Positions 8,381 through 17,384 of a stretch of DNA of 64,000 nt are shown here, one piece after another (position 1 is the stretch's first letter; every line of letters starts with the position of its first letter). Origin of the DNA: Mycobacterium sp. Root265 (GTDB taxonomy: Bacteria > Actinomycetota > Actinomycetes > Mycobacteriales > Mycobacteriaceae). The translations under genes were made by a program, and so were the position numbers. The notes below the pieces were generated by a model. It made no database searches. It was not told the DNA's origin and saw nothing but the letters and a program-made list of their open reading frames with translations. The DNA lies in assembly GCF_001428895.1 (NCBI RefSeq), contig NZ_LMJA01000002.1:232183-296182 (forward strand). Reading direction: 5' to 3'.

Positions 8381-8935
8381 GTGTCCGAAACCAGCCCGTG
8401 GGCCGTCTGCGTGTACTGCGCGTCCGGCCCGACGCACCCTGAACTGCTCGAACTCGCCACCGACGTCGGCCGCGGCATCGCGGACCGCGGGTGGACGCTG
8501 GTATCCGGGGGCGGCAACGTCTCGGCGATGGGCGCGGTGGCCGACGGGGCCCGGCAGCGCAACGGGCGCACCATCGGCGTCATCCCCAAGGCCCTGGTGC
8601 ACCGGGAACTCGCCGACGTCGCCGCCGACGAACTGGTGGTCACCGACACCATGCGGGAACGCAAGCAGGTGATGGAGGACCGCGCCGACGCGTTCATCGC
8701 CCTGCCCGGCGGTATCGGCACCTTGGAGGAGTTCTTCGAAGCGTGGACGGCGGGATACCTGGGCATGCATGACAAGCCGATCGTCATGCTCGACCCGTTC
8801 GGCCACTACGACGGCTTGCTGAGCTGGCTACGGGGCCTGGTCGACACCGGTTATGTCGGCGAACGCGCCCTGGACCGACTGGTGCTCGTCACCGATGTTG
8901 AGACGGCTCTCAGCGCGTGTAGCCCCGGTCACTAG
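8381..8935 (+). CDS. LOG family cytokinin riboside 5'-monophosphate phosphoribohydrolase
   Basis: 184 residues, matching M. tuberculosis Rv1205. LOG enzymes release free cytokinin-type adenine derivatives from the riboside monophosphate. The family signature PGGIGTLEEFFE is present, with the nucleotide-binding start VCVYCASGPTH, SGGGNVSAMGAVADG, and MRERKQVMEDRADAF before the signature. In M. tuberculosis the Rv1205 product acts on isopentenyl-AMP-type nucleotides. GTG 8381 was chosen because it gives the family's normal N-terminus and follows a -10 hexamer by 7 bases; the frame stays open upstream but as non-coding sequence. fadD6 starts 11 bases downstream. Confidence 0.9.
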   Translation: MSETSPWAVCVYCASGPTHPELLELATDVGRGIADRGWTLVSGGGNVSAMGAVADGARQRNGRTIGVIPKALVHRELADVAADELVVTDTMRERKQVMEDRADAFIALPGGIGTLEEFFEAWTAGYLGMHDKPIVMLDPFGHYDGLLSWLRGLVDTGYVGERALDRLVLVTDVETALSACSPGH

Positions 8936-8946
8936 GCTTGACGGCC

Positions 8947-10722
8947 ATGAGTGACGACACAACGCGTACCAGCGTCGGCCTGCTCGACATCGCCACCAAG
9001 ATTCCCGGGCTGCTGATGGACGCGCCGGCGATCGTGCGGGGTGTGGTCACGGGCATGGGTGCCCGGCCCACCGCCAAGACCTCGATCGGCAAGGTCTTCC
9101 AGGACCGCGCCGCGCAGTACGGCGACCGGGTGTTCCTGAAGTTCGAAGATCAGAAGATCACCTACCGCCAGGCCAACGAGACCGTCAACCGCTACGCCGC
9201 GGTGCTGGCCGCCCGGGGAGTGGGCCACGGCGACGTCGTCGGTATAATGTTGCGCAACTCCCCGGACTCGGTGTTGCTGATGCTGGCCACCGTCAAATGC
9301 GGAGCCACCGCCGGCATGCTCAACTACCACCAGCGTGGCAACGTCCTGGCCCACAGCATCGGTCTGCTCAACGCGAAGGCCATCATCGCCGAATCCGACT
9401 TGGTGGAACCGATCACCGAGAGCGGCGTGGAGACCGAAGGCCTGGTCACCGTCGAAGAGTTGCGGCAGGCCGCCACCACCGCGCCCACCACCAACCCGGC
9501 CGCCACCGCGGCGGTGCTGGCCAAGGACAAGGCGTTCTTCATCTTCACCTCGGGCACCACCGGCATGCCCAAGGCCAGTGTGATGACCCACTACCGCTGG
9601 TTGCGCGCACTGGCCGGATTCGGCGGGCTCGGCCTGCGCCTGAACAGCAACGACACCCTCTATTGCTGCCTACCGCTCTATCACAACAATGCGCTCACGG
9701 TGTCGGTCGGTTCCGCGCTGAACGCAGGAGCGGCACTGGCACTGGGCAAGTCGTTCTCCGCGTCGCGGTTCTGGGACGAGGTCATCAGTCATGAGGCCAC
9801 CGCGTTCGTCTACATCGGTGAGATCTGCGGATACCTGCTCAACCAGCCGCCCAAGCCGACCGACCGCGCCCACAAGGTGCGCGTCATCGTCGGCAACGGA
9901 CTGCGCCCGGCCATCTGGGACGAGTTCACCAAACGCTTCGGCATCCCGCGGGTCTGCGAGTTCTACGGCGCCAGTGAGGGAAACACCGCCTTCGTCAACG
10001 TCTTCAATGTGTCCAAGTCGACCGGCATCTGCCCGAGCCCGGTGGCCTTCGTCGAATACGACCTCGACACCGGGGAACCTGCGCGCGCCGCGGACGGCAG
10101 GCTGCGCAAGGTCAAACGCGGACAGCCCGGCCTGCTGCTGTCGAAGGTCAGCAGCTTCCAGCCGTTCGACGGCTACACCGACAAGTCGGCGTCCGAAAAG
10201 AAGCTGGTGCGTGACGCATTCAAGGACGGCGACGTCTGGTTCAACACCGGGGACCTGATGCGTTCCCAGGGCTTCGGGCACGCCGCCTTCGCCGATCGGC
10301 TCGGCGACACCTTCCGGTGGAAGGGCGAGAACGTCGCGACCACCGAGGTGGAGGCCGGCCTGTCCAGCGATGCGCAGGTCGAGGAGGCGACCGTGTTCGG
10401 CGTCGAGGTGCCCGGCGCCGGTGGCCGAGCGGGCATGGTTGCGCTGCAACTCAAGTCGGGGGCCGAGTTCGACGGGGCCGCCTTGGCGCGGACCGCCTAC
10501 GCGCATCTGCCGCCCTACGCGGTGCCGCTGTTCATCCGGATCGTGCCGGAGTTGGCGCACACCTCGACGTTCAAGAGCCAGAAGGTCGAACTGCGCAAGC
10601 AGGGCTACGGCGAGGACATCGAGGACCCGCTCTACGTGCTGGCCGGGCGCGAGGAGGGCTACGTGCCCTTCTATCCGGAGTACGTCGACGAGGTCAAGGA
10701 CGGCAAGCGCCCGAAGTCCTGA
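8947..10722 (+). CDS. fadD6: Fatty-acid--CoA ligase FadD6
   Basis: 591 residues. It activates (very) long-chain fatty acids to acyl-CoA through an acyl-adenylate, and belongs to the FATP/very-long-chain branch. The AMP-binding loop IFTSGTTGMPKASVMTH lies near residue 198. CEFYGASEGNTAFVN, FNTGDLMRSQGFGH and DRLGDTFRWKGENVATTEVE carry the remaining adenylation motifs, and the C-terminal TFKSQKVELRKQGYG holds the catalytic Lys region. ATG 8947 (MSDDTTRTS) fits the family; a TTG at 8938 is in frame. TAGGCT at 8933-8938, inside the end of the LOG gene, lies 8 bases before the ATG and could drive a nearly leaderless mRNA. Closely matches M. tuberculosis Rv1206. Confidence 0.92.
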   Translation: MSDDTTRTSVGLLDIATKIPGLLMDAPAIVRGVVTGMGARPTAKTSIGKVFQDRAAQYGDRVFLKFEDQKITYRQANETVNRYAAVLAARGVGHGDVVGIMLRNSPDSVLLMLATVKCGATAGMLNYHQRGNVLAHSIGLLNAKAIIAESDLVEPITESGVETEGLVTVEELRQAATTAPTTNPAATAAVLAKDKAFFIFTSGTTGMPKASVMTHYRWLRALAGFGGLGLRLNSNDTLYCCLPLYHNNALTVSVGSALNAGAALALGKSFSASRFWDEVISHEATAFVYIGEICGYLLNQPPKPTDRAHKVRVIVGNGLRPAIWDEFTKRFGIPRVCEFYGASEGNTAFVNVFNVSKSTGICPSPVAFVEYDLDTGEPARAADGRLRKVKRGQPGLLLSKVSSFQPFDGYTDKSASEKKLVRDAFKDGDVWFNTGDLMRSQGFGHAAFADRLGDTFRWKGENVATTEVEAGLSSDAQVEEATVFGVEVPGAGGRAGMVALQLKSGAEFDGAALARTAYAHLPPYAVPLFIRIVPELAHTSTFKSQKVELRKQGYGEDIEDPLYVLAGREEGYVPFYPEYVDEVKDGKRPKS

Positions 10723-10725
10723 ACC

Positions 10726-10772
10726 ATTTCGGCGTGATCCGCTGCGGTCAGCGCAACACATCACGCCGAAAT
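10726..10772. terminator. 13-bp perfect inverted repeat after fadD6
   Basis: ATTTCGGCGTGAT (10726-10738) and ATCACGCCGAAAT (10760-10772) are perfectly complementary across a 21-base loop. It starts 4 bases after the fadD6 stop and ends 11 bases before the folP2 -10 hexamer. There is no U-tract, so it could be a tract-less terminator or a conserved intergenic hairpin. Both strands would form it. Confidence 0.5.
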
Positions 10773-10782
10773 CGCGTGGCCG

Positions 10783-10788
10783 TAGCCT
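10783..10788 (+). promoter_or_regulatory. -10 hexamer of folP2-gpgS
   Basis: TAGCCT, 6 bases before GTG 10795, with no Shine-Dalgarno. This is the spacing expected for a leaderless transcript and supports the 302-residue form of FolP2. Confidence 0.45.
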
Positions 10789-10794
10789 GGGAGT

Positions 10795-11703
10795 GTGCAG
10801 TTGACAGGCAGGGGTGAGCGCAGCGACGGGAAAATGACGTGGCTGGGCCGCCCGGTCGCCGGTGACCGGGCGATGATCATGGCCATCGTCAACCGCACAC
10901 CGGATTCGTTCTACGACCGCGGCGCCACGTTCACCGACGAGGCCGCCATGGAGGCCGCCCACCGCAAGATCGCCGACGGCGCCGACGTCATCGACATCGG
11001 TGGGGTGAAGGCGGGCCCGGGTAACACCGTGGATGCCGACGAGGAGATCGCGCGGGTGGTGCCGTTCATCGAATGGCTGCGCGGTGCCTATCCCGATCAA
11101 CTCATCAGCGTGGACACCTGGCGCGCGACGGTCGCCAAACAGGCCTGCGCGGCCGGTGCGGACCTCATCAACGACACCTGGGCCGGAGCCGACCCCGGCC
11201 TGCCGGAGGTCGCCGCGGAGTTCGGTGTCGGACTGGTTTGCTCACACACCGGCGGCGCCATCCCGCGGACCCGGCCGTTCCGGGTGAACTACGGCATCAG
11301 CGAACGCGGCGTGGTCGACGATGTGATCGCCGAAGTCACCGCTGCGGCCGAGCACGCCGTGTCGGTGGGGGTGTCCCGGGACGCGATCTTGATCGATCCG
11401 ACCCACGATTTCGGCAAGAACACTTACCACGGCCTTAGTTTGTTGCGCCACGTAAAAGATCTTGTAAACACGGGATGGCCTGTCCTGATGGCCCTGAGCA
11501 ACAAGGATTTTGTCGGGGAGACTCTGGGTGTGGGACTGACCGAACGCCTGGAGGGCACGCTGGCGGCGACGGCTTTGGCCGCCGCCGATGGAGCAGCCAT
11601 GTTCCGGGTGCATGAGGTCGGCCCCACTCGACGCGTACTGGAAATGGTCGCGTCGATCCACGGATCGCGTCCACCGACGCGCACGGTGAGGGGACTGGCA
11701 TGA
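10795..11703 (+). CDS. folP2: Dihydropteroate synthase homologue FolP2
   Basis: 302 residues of the pterin-binding (dihydropteroate synthase) fold: IMAIVNRTPDSFYDRG near residue 29, DGADVIDIGGVKAGPG, ISVDTWRATVAK, LINDTW, and VLIDP-like ILIDPTHDFGKNT. In M. tuberculosis the paralogue Rv1207 has been reported to lack dihydropteroate synthase activity, folP1 being the folate enzyme, so the real reaction is uncertain. The sequence keeps GGVKAGPG where true enzymes have GGESTRPG, which fits an altered function. The next gene, gpgS, starts inside its stop (ATGA), so the two are coupled; this conserved pairing hints at a role linked to glucosylglycerate. A downstream ATG at 10834 is an alternative start. 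Confidence 0.88.
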   Translation: MQLTGRGERSDGKMTWLGRPVAGDRAMIMAIVNRTPDSFYDRGATFTDEAAMEAAHRKIADGADVIDIGGVKAGPGNTVDADEEIARVVPFIEWLRGAYPDQLISVDTWRATVAKQACAAGADLINDTWAGADPGLPEVAAEFGVGLVCSHTGGAIPRTRPFRVNYGISERGVVDDVIAEVTAAAEHAVSVGVSRDAILIDPTHDFGKNTYHGLSLLRHVKDLVNTGWPVLMALSNKDFVGETLGVGLTERLEGTLAATALAAADGAAMFRVHEVGPTRRVLEMVASIHGSRPPTRTVRGLA

Positions 11704-12671
11704 CGGTGCTATCTGAGCTGACACCAGAACTGACCGCAATGAACGAGACTGACGCTGTGTCAGGGCACCGCTGGATGGCAGACCACAGCTTTGGCCGGCC
11801 GTCCTGGACCGTGGAGGAGCTGATCGCCGCCAAGGCGGGCCGCACCATCTCGGTGGTGCTCCCGGCGCTCAACGAGGAAGAGACCGTCGCCTCGGTGGTG
11901 GAGACCATCACCCCGCTGCTGGGCGGTCTGGTCGACGAGTTGATCGTGCTGGACTCCGGGTCCACCGATGACACCGAGATCCGGGCGGTCGCCGCCGGCG
12001 CCCGCGTGGTGAGCCGGGAACAGGCGCTGCCCGAGGTGCCGACCAACCCCGGCAAGGGTGAGGTGCTGTGGCGTTCGCTCGCCGCGACCACCGGTGACCT
12101 GGTCGTCTTCGTCGACTCCGACCTGATCGACCCCGATCCGATGTTCGTGCCCAAGCTGCTGGGCCCGCTGCTGACCACCGACGGTGTGCACCTGGTCAAG
12201 GGGTTCTACCGGCGGCCGCTCAAGGTCAGCGGCAGCGAGGACAAGAACGGCGGCGGTCGCGTCACCGAGCTCGTGGCACGGCCGCTGCTGGCGGCCCTGC
12301 GACCGGAGCTGACCTGCCTGCTGCAGCCGCTGGGCGGTGAGTACGCGGGCACTCGTGAACTACTGACCTCGGTACCGTTCGCGCCTGCCTACGGCGTCGA
12401 GATCGGCCTGCTCATCGACACCTACGACCGGTTGGGCCTGGACGGCATCGCGCAGGTCAATCTGGGGGTCCGCGAGCACCGCAACCGCCCGCTGACCGAG
12501 CTGGCCGCGATGAGCCGGCAGGTGATCGCCACGCTGCTGAGCCGCTGCGGCATTCCCGACTCCGGGGTGGGGCTGACGCAGTTCTTCGCCGACGGTGACG
12601 ACTACACCCCGCGCACCTCCACGGTGTCGCTGGCCGACCGGCCCCCGATGAACACGTTGCGCCCGCGCTAG
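11700..12671 (+). CDS. gpgS: Glucosyl-3-phosphoglycerate synthase
   Basis: 323 residues, GT-A fold, family GT81. It transfers glucose from a nucleotide sugar to 3-phosphoglycerate, the first step of methylglucose lipopolysaccharide synthesis. Evidence: VVLPALNEEETVASVVE near residue 52, LDSGSTDD, the metal-binding VDSDLIDPDP (DSD) near 139, KGFYRRPL, and the catalytic-site EHRNRPLTELAAMS near 259. The ATG at 11700 overlaps the folP2 stop by 4 bases. Matches M. tuberculosis Rv1208 in sequence and context. Cytosolic. Confidence 0.92.
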   Translation: MTVLSELTPELTAMNETDAVSGHRWMADHSFGRPSWTVEELIAAKAGRTISVVLPALNEEETVASVVETITPLLGGLVDELIVLDSGSTDDTEIRAVAAGARVVSREQALPEVPTNPGKGEVLWRSLAATTGDLVVFVDSDLIDPDPMFVPKLLGPLLTTDGVHLVKGFYRRPLKVSGSEDKNGGGRVTELVARPLLAALRPELTCLLQPLGGEYAGTRELLTSVPFAPAYGVEIGLLIDTYDRLGLDGIAQVNLGVREHRNRPLTELAAMSRQVIATLLSRCGIPDSGVGLTQFFADGDDYTPRTSTVSLADRPPMNTLRPR

Positions 12672-12709
12672 GGGTCTTCCTTGTCACACGGGTAGGGCAG
12701 TATCGAGGC

Positions 12710-13066
12710 GTGACACTGATACTGATGTACCTGGTGGTGCTGATCCTGGTCGGCACGGTGTTGTTTGCCCTGGGCAGTGTGCTGTTCGGCCGCGGCGAAC
12801 AGTTGCCGCCACTTCCGCGGGCCACCACGGCGACCGTGCTGCCGGCTTCCGGCGTGACCGGTGCCGACGTCGACGACGTCAAGTTCACCCAGACGCTGCG
12901 CGGCTACAAGACCAGCGAGGTGGACTGGGTGCTCGACCGGCTGGGCGCCGAACTCGATTCGCTGCGTGGCGAGTTGGACACGGTGCGTGCCGCCTACGGG
13001 CTGGAGGACAACGAGGACCGGCCGGCTGTCCACGAGGCTGCGCACGCCAAGCCGGACGAGTCGTGA
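12710..13066 (+). CDS. Short DivIVA-domain membrane-anchored protein
   Basis: 118 residues, GTG start. Residues 1-27 form one hydrophobic helix (LILMYLVVLILVGTVLFALG), followed by a linker and a DivIVA-like module: FTQTLRGYKTSEVDWVLDRL then LDSLRGELDTVRAAYG, a short coiled coil. It is much shorter than Wag31/DivIVA, so it is more likely a membrane-tethered partner than a polar scaffold. Its stop overlaps the tag start (GTGA). Corresponds to M. tuberculosis Rv1209. Function not established. Confidence 0.8.
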   Translation: MTLILMYLVVLILVGTVLFALGSVLFGRGEQLPPLPRATTATVLPASGVTGADVDDVKFTQTLRGYKTSEVDWVLDRLGAELDSLRGELDTVRAAYGLEDNEDRPAVHEAAHAKPDES

Positions 13067-13647
13067 CCGCGCCGGTCGCCGATGACGGACGGATCCGATG
13101 TGGCTGGGTACCAACCGATTCCAGCCCCAACGGGGTGCTCTACCGGGAGTATCACGACACTGAGTGGGGCAAACGACTGCGCGGGACCGTGCCGCTGTTC
13201 GAACGGGTCAGCCTGGAGGCCTTTCAGAGTGGTCTGTCCTGGTTGACCATCCTGCGCAAGCGTGACGGGTTTCGGCACGCGTTCAAGGGGTTCGACATCG
13301 ACAAGGTCGCCCGGTTCACCGACCGCGACATCGCCCGGCTGATGGAGGATGCCGCAATCGTGCGTAACCGCGCGAAGATCGAGGCCACCATCAACAACGC
13401 GCGCGCCATCGCCGACCTCGACATCGACCTCTCCGATTTGCTGTGGTCGTTCGCACCCGCGGTGAGAACCCGCCCCGCGGAGCTGTCCGCGGTGCCCGCC
13501 ATCACGCCGGAATCCACAGCCATGGCCAAGGAACTCAAGCGTCGGGGCTTTCGTTTCGTCGGCCCCACGACGGCCTACGCGTTGATGCAGGCAACGGGAA
13601 TGGTCGACGATCACATCGCCTCATGCTGGGTGCCTGCGGCGGCGTGA
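13063..13647 (+). CDS. tag: DNA-3-methyladenine glycosylase I
   Basis: 194 residues. Removes 3-methyladenine from alkylated DNA (base excision repair). The zinc-binding and substrate residues of the Tag family are visible: RCGWV (Cys), REYHDTEWG (His), the substrate-pocket Glu in VSLEAFQSGLSWLTIL, and DDHIASCW at the C-terminus (His and Cys). The length is normal for the family. GTG start overlapping the previous stop, so translation is coupled to the DivIVA-like gene. Corresponds to Rv1210. Confidence 0.92.
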   Translation: MTAPVADDGRIRCGWVPTDSSPNGVLYREYHDTEWGKRLRGTVPLFERVSLEAFQSGLSWLTILRKRDGFRHAFKGFDIDKVARFTDRDIARLMEDAAIVRNRAKIEATINNARAIADLDIDLSDLLWSFAPAVRTRPAELSAVPAITPESTAMAKELKRRGFRFVGPTTAYALMQATGMVDDHIASCWVPAAA

Positions 13648-13811
13648 GCGTTATCTTTCCGGTCACGGTCGGTGCGTTTCGCCGGGTCTTTTCACACTGC
13701 AGCGACGCAATAGGGAACAATAGGTTTAGTTCAGTACCAATTCTGTGCCGGTTGACGCCGGCTTGATCGGGTCCGTTCAGTGCGGGCCGGCTCATGCGGA
13801 GGGAGCACACG

Positions 13812-13979
13812 ATGGCGGCGATGAAGCCCCGGACCGGTGACGGTCCATTGGAAGCGACCAAAGAGGGGCGCGGCATCGTGATGCGGGTACCACTGGAAGG
13901 CGGAGGGCGGCTCGTCGTCGAGCTCACCCCCGATGAGGCCGCCGCACTGGGCGACGAGCTCAAGAACGTGACGAGCTAA
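13812..13979 (+). CDS. DUF3117 small conserved protein
   Basis: 55 residues: MAAMKPRTGDGPLEATK followed by GRGIVMRVPLEGGGRLVVEL and a C-terminal DEAAALGDELK. ATG 13812 has an excellent ribosome binding site (GGAGGGAG). DUF3117 is near-invariant across actinobacteria (Rv1211 family) but I know of no function. The 164 bases before it (13648-13811) hold no gene and presumably its promoter. Its stop is immediately followed by the convergent stop of glgM, with no spacer. Confidence 0.85.
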   Translation: MAAMKPRTGDGPLEATKEGRGIVMRVPLEGGGRLVVELTPDEAAALGDELKNVTS

Positions 13980-15143
13980 CTAGCTCGTCACCACGTTGTA
14001 GATCGCAAGGGTCTCCTCGGCGATACGCGCCCAGGAGAACTCTTCGATACAACGCTGCCGCCCGGCCTCGCCGTAGCGGCGTGCCCGGTCGGGATCGGCA
14101 ACCAGTGCGTTGACCGCATCGGCCAGGTGGGTCTCGAAGAACACCGTGTCGTTGGCGTCGTAGTGCACCAGCAACCCGGTTTCGTGATCGGCCACCACCT
14201 CGGGAATGCCGCCGACATCGGAAGCGACGACGGCCGTCGAACAGGCCATCGCCTCGAGGTTGACGATGCCCAGCGGTTCATACACCGAAGGGCACACGAA
14301 AACCGTTGATGCCGACAAAATTTCGCGAATCTTGCCGGTCGGCAGCATCTCTCGCACCCAGAACACGCCCGAACGTGCGGCGGCCAGATCCTGGACCGCC
14401 GAACTGATCTCCGCGGCAATCTCCGGGGTGTCGGGTGCACCTGCGCACAGCACCAGCTGGATGTCGGGGTCGAAGCGGTGCGCCGCGGCCACCAGGTGCG
14501 CGACACCCTTCTGCCGGGTGATCCGGCCGACGAACGCCACGATCGGCCGGTTGAGGTCCACGCCGAGCTCGGCCAGCACCGAACCCTCGGGCTCGGGCTC
14601 GGCCGGGAACCAGACCGCGGTGTCGATCCCATTGCGCACCACGTGCACCCGCGCGGGATCCAGGGTCGGGTAGGTGGCCAGCACGTCCTTGCGCATACCG
14701 GAGCTCACGGCGATCACCGCGTCGGCCGCTTCCACGGCCGTGCGTTCCACCCAGGACGACACCCGGTACCCGCCGCCGAGCTGCTCGGCCTTCCACGGCC
14801 GCATCGGCTCCAGCGAATGGGCGGTCAGCACGTGCGGGATCCCGTGCAACAGCGAGGCCAGATGCCCCGCCATCCCGGTGTACCAGGTGTGCGAATGCGC
14901 GACGGTCGCCCCGGCGGCGGCATTGGCCATCACCAGGTCGGCCGACAGCGTGGACAGCGCCGGGTTGGCGGACGCCAGGGCGGGGTCGGGCGCCGCGACG
15001 ATCGCGGTGTCCCGCGGTGCGCCCATGCAGTGCACATCGACCTCACACAGTCGCCGCAGCTGGGCGACGAGCTCGGTCACGTGCACGCCTGCCCCGCCGT
15101 AGACCTCCGGCGGATACTCCCGAGACATCATCGCCACGCGCAT
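13980..15143 (-). CDS. glgM: Maltose-1-phosphate (alpha-glucan) synthase
   Basis: 387 residues, GT-B glycosyltransferase, corresponding to Rv1212c (annotated glgA, functionally GlgM). It uses ADP-glucose and glucose-1-phosphate to make maltose-1-phosphate, which GlgE polymerises into alpha-glucan. Motifs: MRVAMMSREYPPEVYGGAGVH at the N-terminus (glycogen-synthase-like GG loop), AHSLEPMRPWKAEQLGGGY, FVGRITRQKG near 209, and the C-terminal donor site PSVYEPLGIVNLEAMAC with the catalytic Glu pair. ATG 15143 was preferred over a start 12 codons upstream because it gives the family N-terminus and lies 7 bases after a TACCGT hexamer. Divergent from glgC, which makes its donor. Confidence 0.92.
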   Translation of the reverse strand: MRVAMMSREYPPEVYGGAGVHVTELVAQLRRLCEVDVHCMGAPRDTAIVAAPDPALASANPALSTLSADLVMANAAAGATVAHSHTWYTGMAGHLASLLHGIPHVLTAHSLEPMRPWKAEQLGGGYRVSSWVERTAVEAADAVIAVSSGMRKDVLATYPTLDPARVHVVRNGIDTAVWFPAEPEPEGSVLAELGVDLNRPIVAFVGRITRQKGVAHLVAAAHRFDPDIQLVLCAGAPDTPEIAAEISSAVQDLAAARSGVFWVREMLPTGKIREILSASTVFVCPSVYEPLGIVNLEAMACSTAVVASDVGGIPEVVADHETGLLVHYDANDTVFFETHLADAVNALVADPDRARRYGEAGRQRCIEEFSWARIAEETLAIYNVVTS

Positions 15144-15307
15144 GGTGTGCACGGTAACCGGCGAAACTTCGCCGCGCACCCCTCATCCAGTTCACGAATC
15201 ATGATCAGCGTTCACACGTGTTCCCGAGCGCCCAAACACCTTGACTCGCAGCAGTTCGATCGGGCGATTGGCTAGCCGCACCGCGGCAGGCCAGATAGGT
15301 TGGCAGC
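15144..15307. promoter_or_regulatory. Divergent glgM/glgC promoter region
   Basis: 164 bases. Towards glgM, TACCGT (minus strand, 15151-15156) lies 7 bases before the ATG. Towards glgC, TAGGTT (15296-15301) lies 6 bases before the ATG at 15308. Neither gene has a Shine-Dalgarno, so both appear leaderless. A TTGACT at 15241-15246 is too far upstream to serve as the -35 of that hexamer. Confidence 0.5.
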
Positions 15308-16522
15308 ATGAGGGAAGCGCCACATGTGCTGGGCATCGTCCTGGCTGGGGGGGAAGGTAAGCGCCTTTACCCATTGACGGCGGACCGGGCGAAGCCGGCG
15401 GTGCCGTTCGGCGGTGGCTACCGGTTGATCGACTTCGTTCTGTCGAATCTCGTGAATGCGCGATTCCTGCGGATCTGCGTTCTCACGCAATACAAATCGC
15501 ACTCGCTGGACCGGCACATCTCGCAGAACTGGCGGCTGTCGGGTTTGGCGGGGGAGTACATCACGCCCGTCCCGGCGCAGCAGCGGCTGGGACCGCGGTG
15601 GTACACCGGATCAGCCGACGCGATCTACCAGTCGATGAACCTGATCTACGACGAGGACCCGGACTACATCGTCATCTTCGGTGCCGACCACGTGTATCGG
15701 ATGGATCCCGAGCAGATGCTGGCCCACCACATCGAGAGCGGTGCGGGTGCCACGGTGGCCGGTATCCGGGTGCCGCGCTCGGAGGCCTCGGCCTTCGGTT
15801 GCATCGACGCCGACGAATCGGGCCGCATCCGCGGGTGGGTGGAGAAGCCTGCCGACCCGCCAGGCACCCCCGACGACCCCGAGTCGACCTTCGCCTCGAT
15901 GGGCAACTACATCTTCACCACCAAGGTGCTCATCGACGCCATCAAGGCCGACGCCGACGAAGACACCTCCGACCACGATATGGGTGGCGACATCATTCCG
16001 CGGTTGGTGGCCGACGGGATGGCGGGCGTCTACGACTTCGACGACAACGAGGTGCCCGGGGCCACCGAACGCGACCACGGTTACTGGCGCGATGTCGGCA
16101 CCCTGGACGCGTTCTACGACGCGCACATGGATCTGGTCTCGGTGCACCCGGTGTTCAACCTGTACAACAAGCGCTGGCCGATCCGTGGCGGCTCGGAGAA
16201 CCTGGCCCCGGCCAAGTTCGTCAACGGCGGCTCCGCCCAGGAGTCCGTGGTGGGCGCGGGCAGCATCATCTCGGCGGCCTCGGTGCGCAATTCGGTGCTG
16301 TCGTCCAACGTCGCCATCGACGACGGCGCGATCGTCGAGGGCAGCGTGCTGATGCCCGGGGTGCGTATCGGCCGCGGCGCGGTGGTGCGCAAGGCGATCC
16401 TGGACAAGAACGTCGTCGTCGGACCCGGCGAGATGGTCGGCGTCGACCTGGACAAGGACCGTGAACGGTTCTCGATCAGTTCCGGCGGCATCGTCGCCGT
16501 CGGCAAGGGGATCTGGATCTAG
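15308..16522 (+). CDS. glgC: Glucose-1-phosphate adenylyltransferase
   Basis: 404 residues. It makes ADP-glucose from ATP and glucose-1-phosphate, the donor for GlgM and GlgA-type synthases. N-terminal nucleotidyltransferase: [20 protein letters not shown] near residue 12, [11 protein letters not shown] near 120, and GWVEKP (catalytic-site Lys). The C-terminal left-handed beta-helix runs from about 300 with hexad-like repeats ([30 protein letters not shown]). Length is normal. Corresponds to Rv1213. The stop overlaps the convergent stop of the DUF4126 gene by 4 bases. Confidence 0.95.
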   Translation: MREAPHVLGIVLAGGEGKRLYPLTADRAKPAVPFGGGYRLIDFVLSNLVNARFLRICVLTQYKSHSLDRHISQNWRLSGLAGEYITPVPAQQRLGPRWYTGSADAIYQSMNLIYDEDPDYIVIFGADHVYRMDPEQMLAHHIESGAGATVAGIRVPRSEASAFGCIDADESGRIRGWVEKPADPPGTPDDPESTFASMGNYIFTTKVLIDAIKADADEDTSDHDMGGDIIPRLVADGMAGVYDFDDNEVPGATERDHGYWRDVGTLDAFYDAHMDLVSVHPVFNLYNKRWPIRGGSENLAPAKFVNGGSAQESVVGAGSIISAASVRNSVLSSNVAIDDGAIVEGSVLMPGVRIGRGAVVRKAILDKNVVVGPGEMVGVDLDKDRERFSISSGGIVAVGKGIWI

Positions 16523-17106
16523 CGCTCTGCCTGCGCGCGGCGCCGGCGCCACCGCCACACCTGGACCACCGCGAGGGCGACGGCGGCGAGTACGACGAGG
16601 ATCAACAGCGGCAGCAGCAGCGACACGAAGACCAACCCCACACTGGTGACGTCCTCGGCGGTGCTCAGCACCGGGGCGGCCATCCCTGCCGACCCGATGT
16701 TGGCGACCGGGCGTACGGCGGATTTGGTCAGCGACACGACAAGTGCGGTGACGACGCCGATGACGACGCCGATCCACTGGCCCGATGACGCGAAAGCGCC
16801 CGGATCGGTGACCGCGGCGGTCTGCGCGGCGGTGCCCGACCCGAAGACGATGCCACCCGCCGTCGGCCGCACGAACGTCTGGATGGCGTCGTTCACCGAG
16901 TCCAGCGCCGGGATCTTGTCGGCGACGATCTCGACGGTCAACAGCACCCCGACGATGAGCATCACCCAGCCGTTCTCCAGCCAGGCCCAGCCCGCGGGCA
17001 GCGACACCAGTTCGGTGAACCGCGACAGCAGGCCCAGCGCCAGCAGCGGGATGTAGGCGTTGAGCCCGGCCGCGGTGGCCAGCCCGAAACCGGTGAGCAG
17101 CTCCAT
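16519..17106 (-). CDS. DUF4126 membrane protein
   Basis: 195 residues with five or so hydrophobic segments: [20 protein letters not shown] at the N-terminus, then [15 protein letters not shown], a Gly/Ala-rich helix around 100-130, [20 protein letters not shown], and a basic end [12 protein letters not shown]. The conserved [20 protein letters not shown] segment identifies DUF4126; its function is unknown. ATG 17106 was chosen because the longer upstream frame is proline/arginine-rich and lacks membrane character. Convergent with glgC. Confidence 0.8.
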   Translation of the reverse strand: MELLTGFGLATAAGLNAYIPLLALGLLSRFTELVSLPAGWAWLENGWVMLIVGVLLTVEIVADKIPALDSVNDAIQTFVRPTAGGIVFGSGTAAQTAAVTDPGAFASSGQWIGVVIGVVTALVVSLTKSAVRPVANIGSAGMAAPVLSTAEDVTSVGLVFVSLLLPLLILVVLAAVALAVVQVWRWRRRRAQAER

Positions 17107-17141
17107 GGATTCAGTATGTGGCCGGACGGTGCCCGATCGGA

Positions 17142-17336
17142 TCAGTTCGGACGGCGGGTGTTCCTGGTGGTCGCCCGGGACGGCTTGTCGTGCCGGGGGA
17201 CCTCGGGCAGGTCCTTGATCTTGCGTCCTTTTCCGGCCACGGTGGCCAGCGAGCGGCGGCACCGGGGGCATATCGGTTTGCCCTCGATATCGACCGTCCA
17301 ACTCTTCCCGCTACCCGGGCATGCTTTGTCGGCCAT
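17142..17336 (-). CDS. Small cysteine-containing (zinc-ribbon-like) protein
   Basis: 64 residues: MADKACPGSGKSWTVD, then ICPRCRRSLATV and a basic tail ending TTRNTRRPN. Cys6 and the CPRC pair could bind one metal ion with a fourth ligand, but only three cysteines are present. ATG 17336 lies 7 bases after TACAGT (17344-17349, minus strand), the spacing for a leaderless start, which decides it over the GTG at 17345. Similar small proteins occur in other mycobacteria as far as I recall. Function unknown. Confidence 0.65.
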   Translation of the reverse strand: MADKACPGSGKSWTVDIEGKPICPRCRRSLATVAGKGRKIKDLPEVPRHDKPSRATTRNTRRPN

Positions 17337-17384
17337 GACCAGCACTGTATCGAGGGCGACGGCGTCACCCCAACCGGTGTGCGA

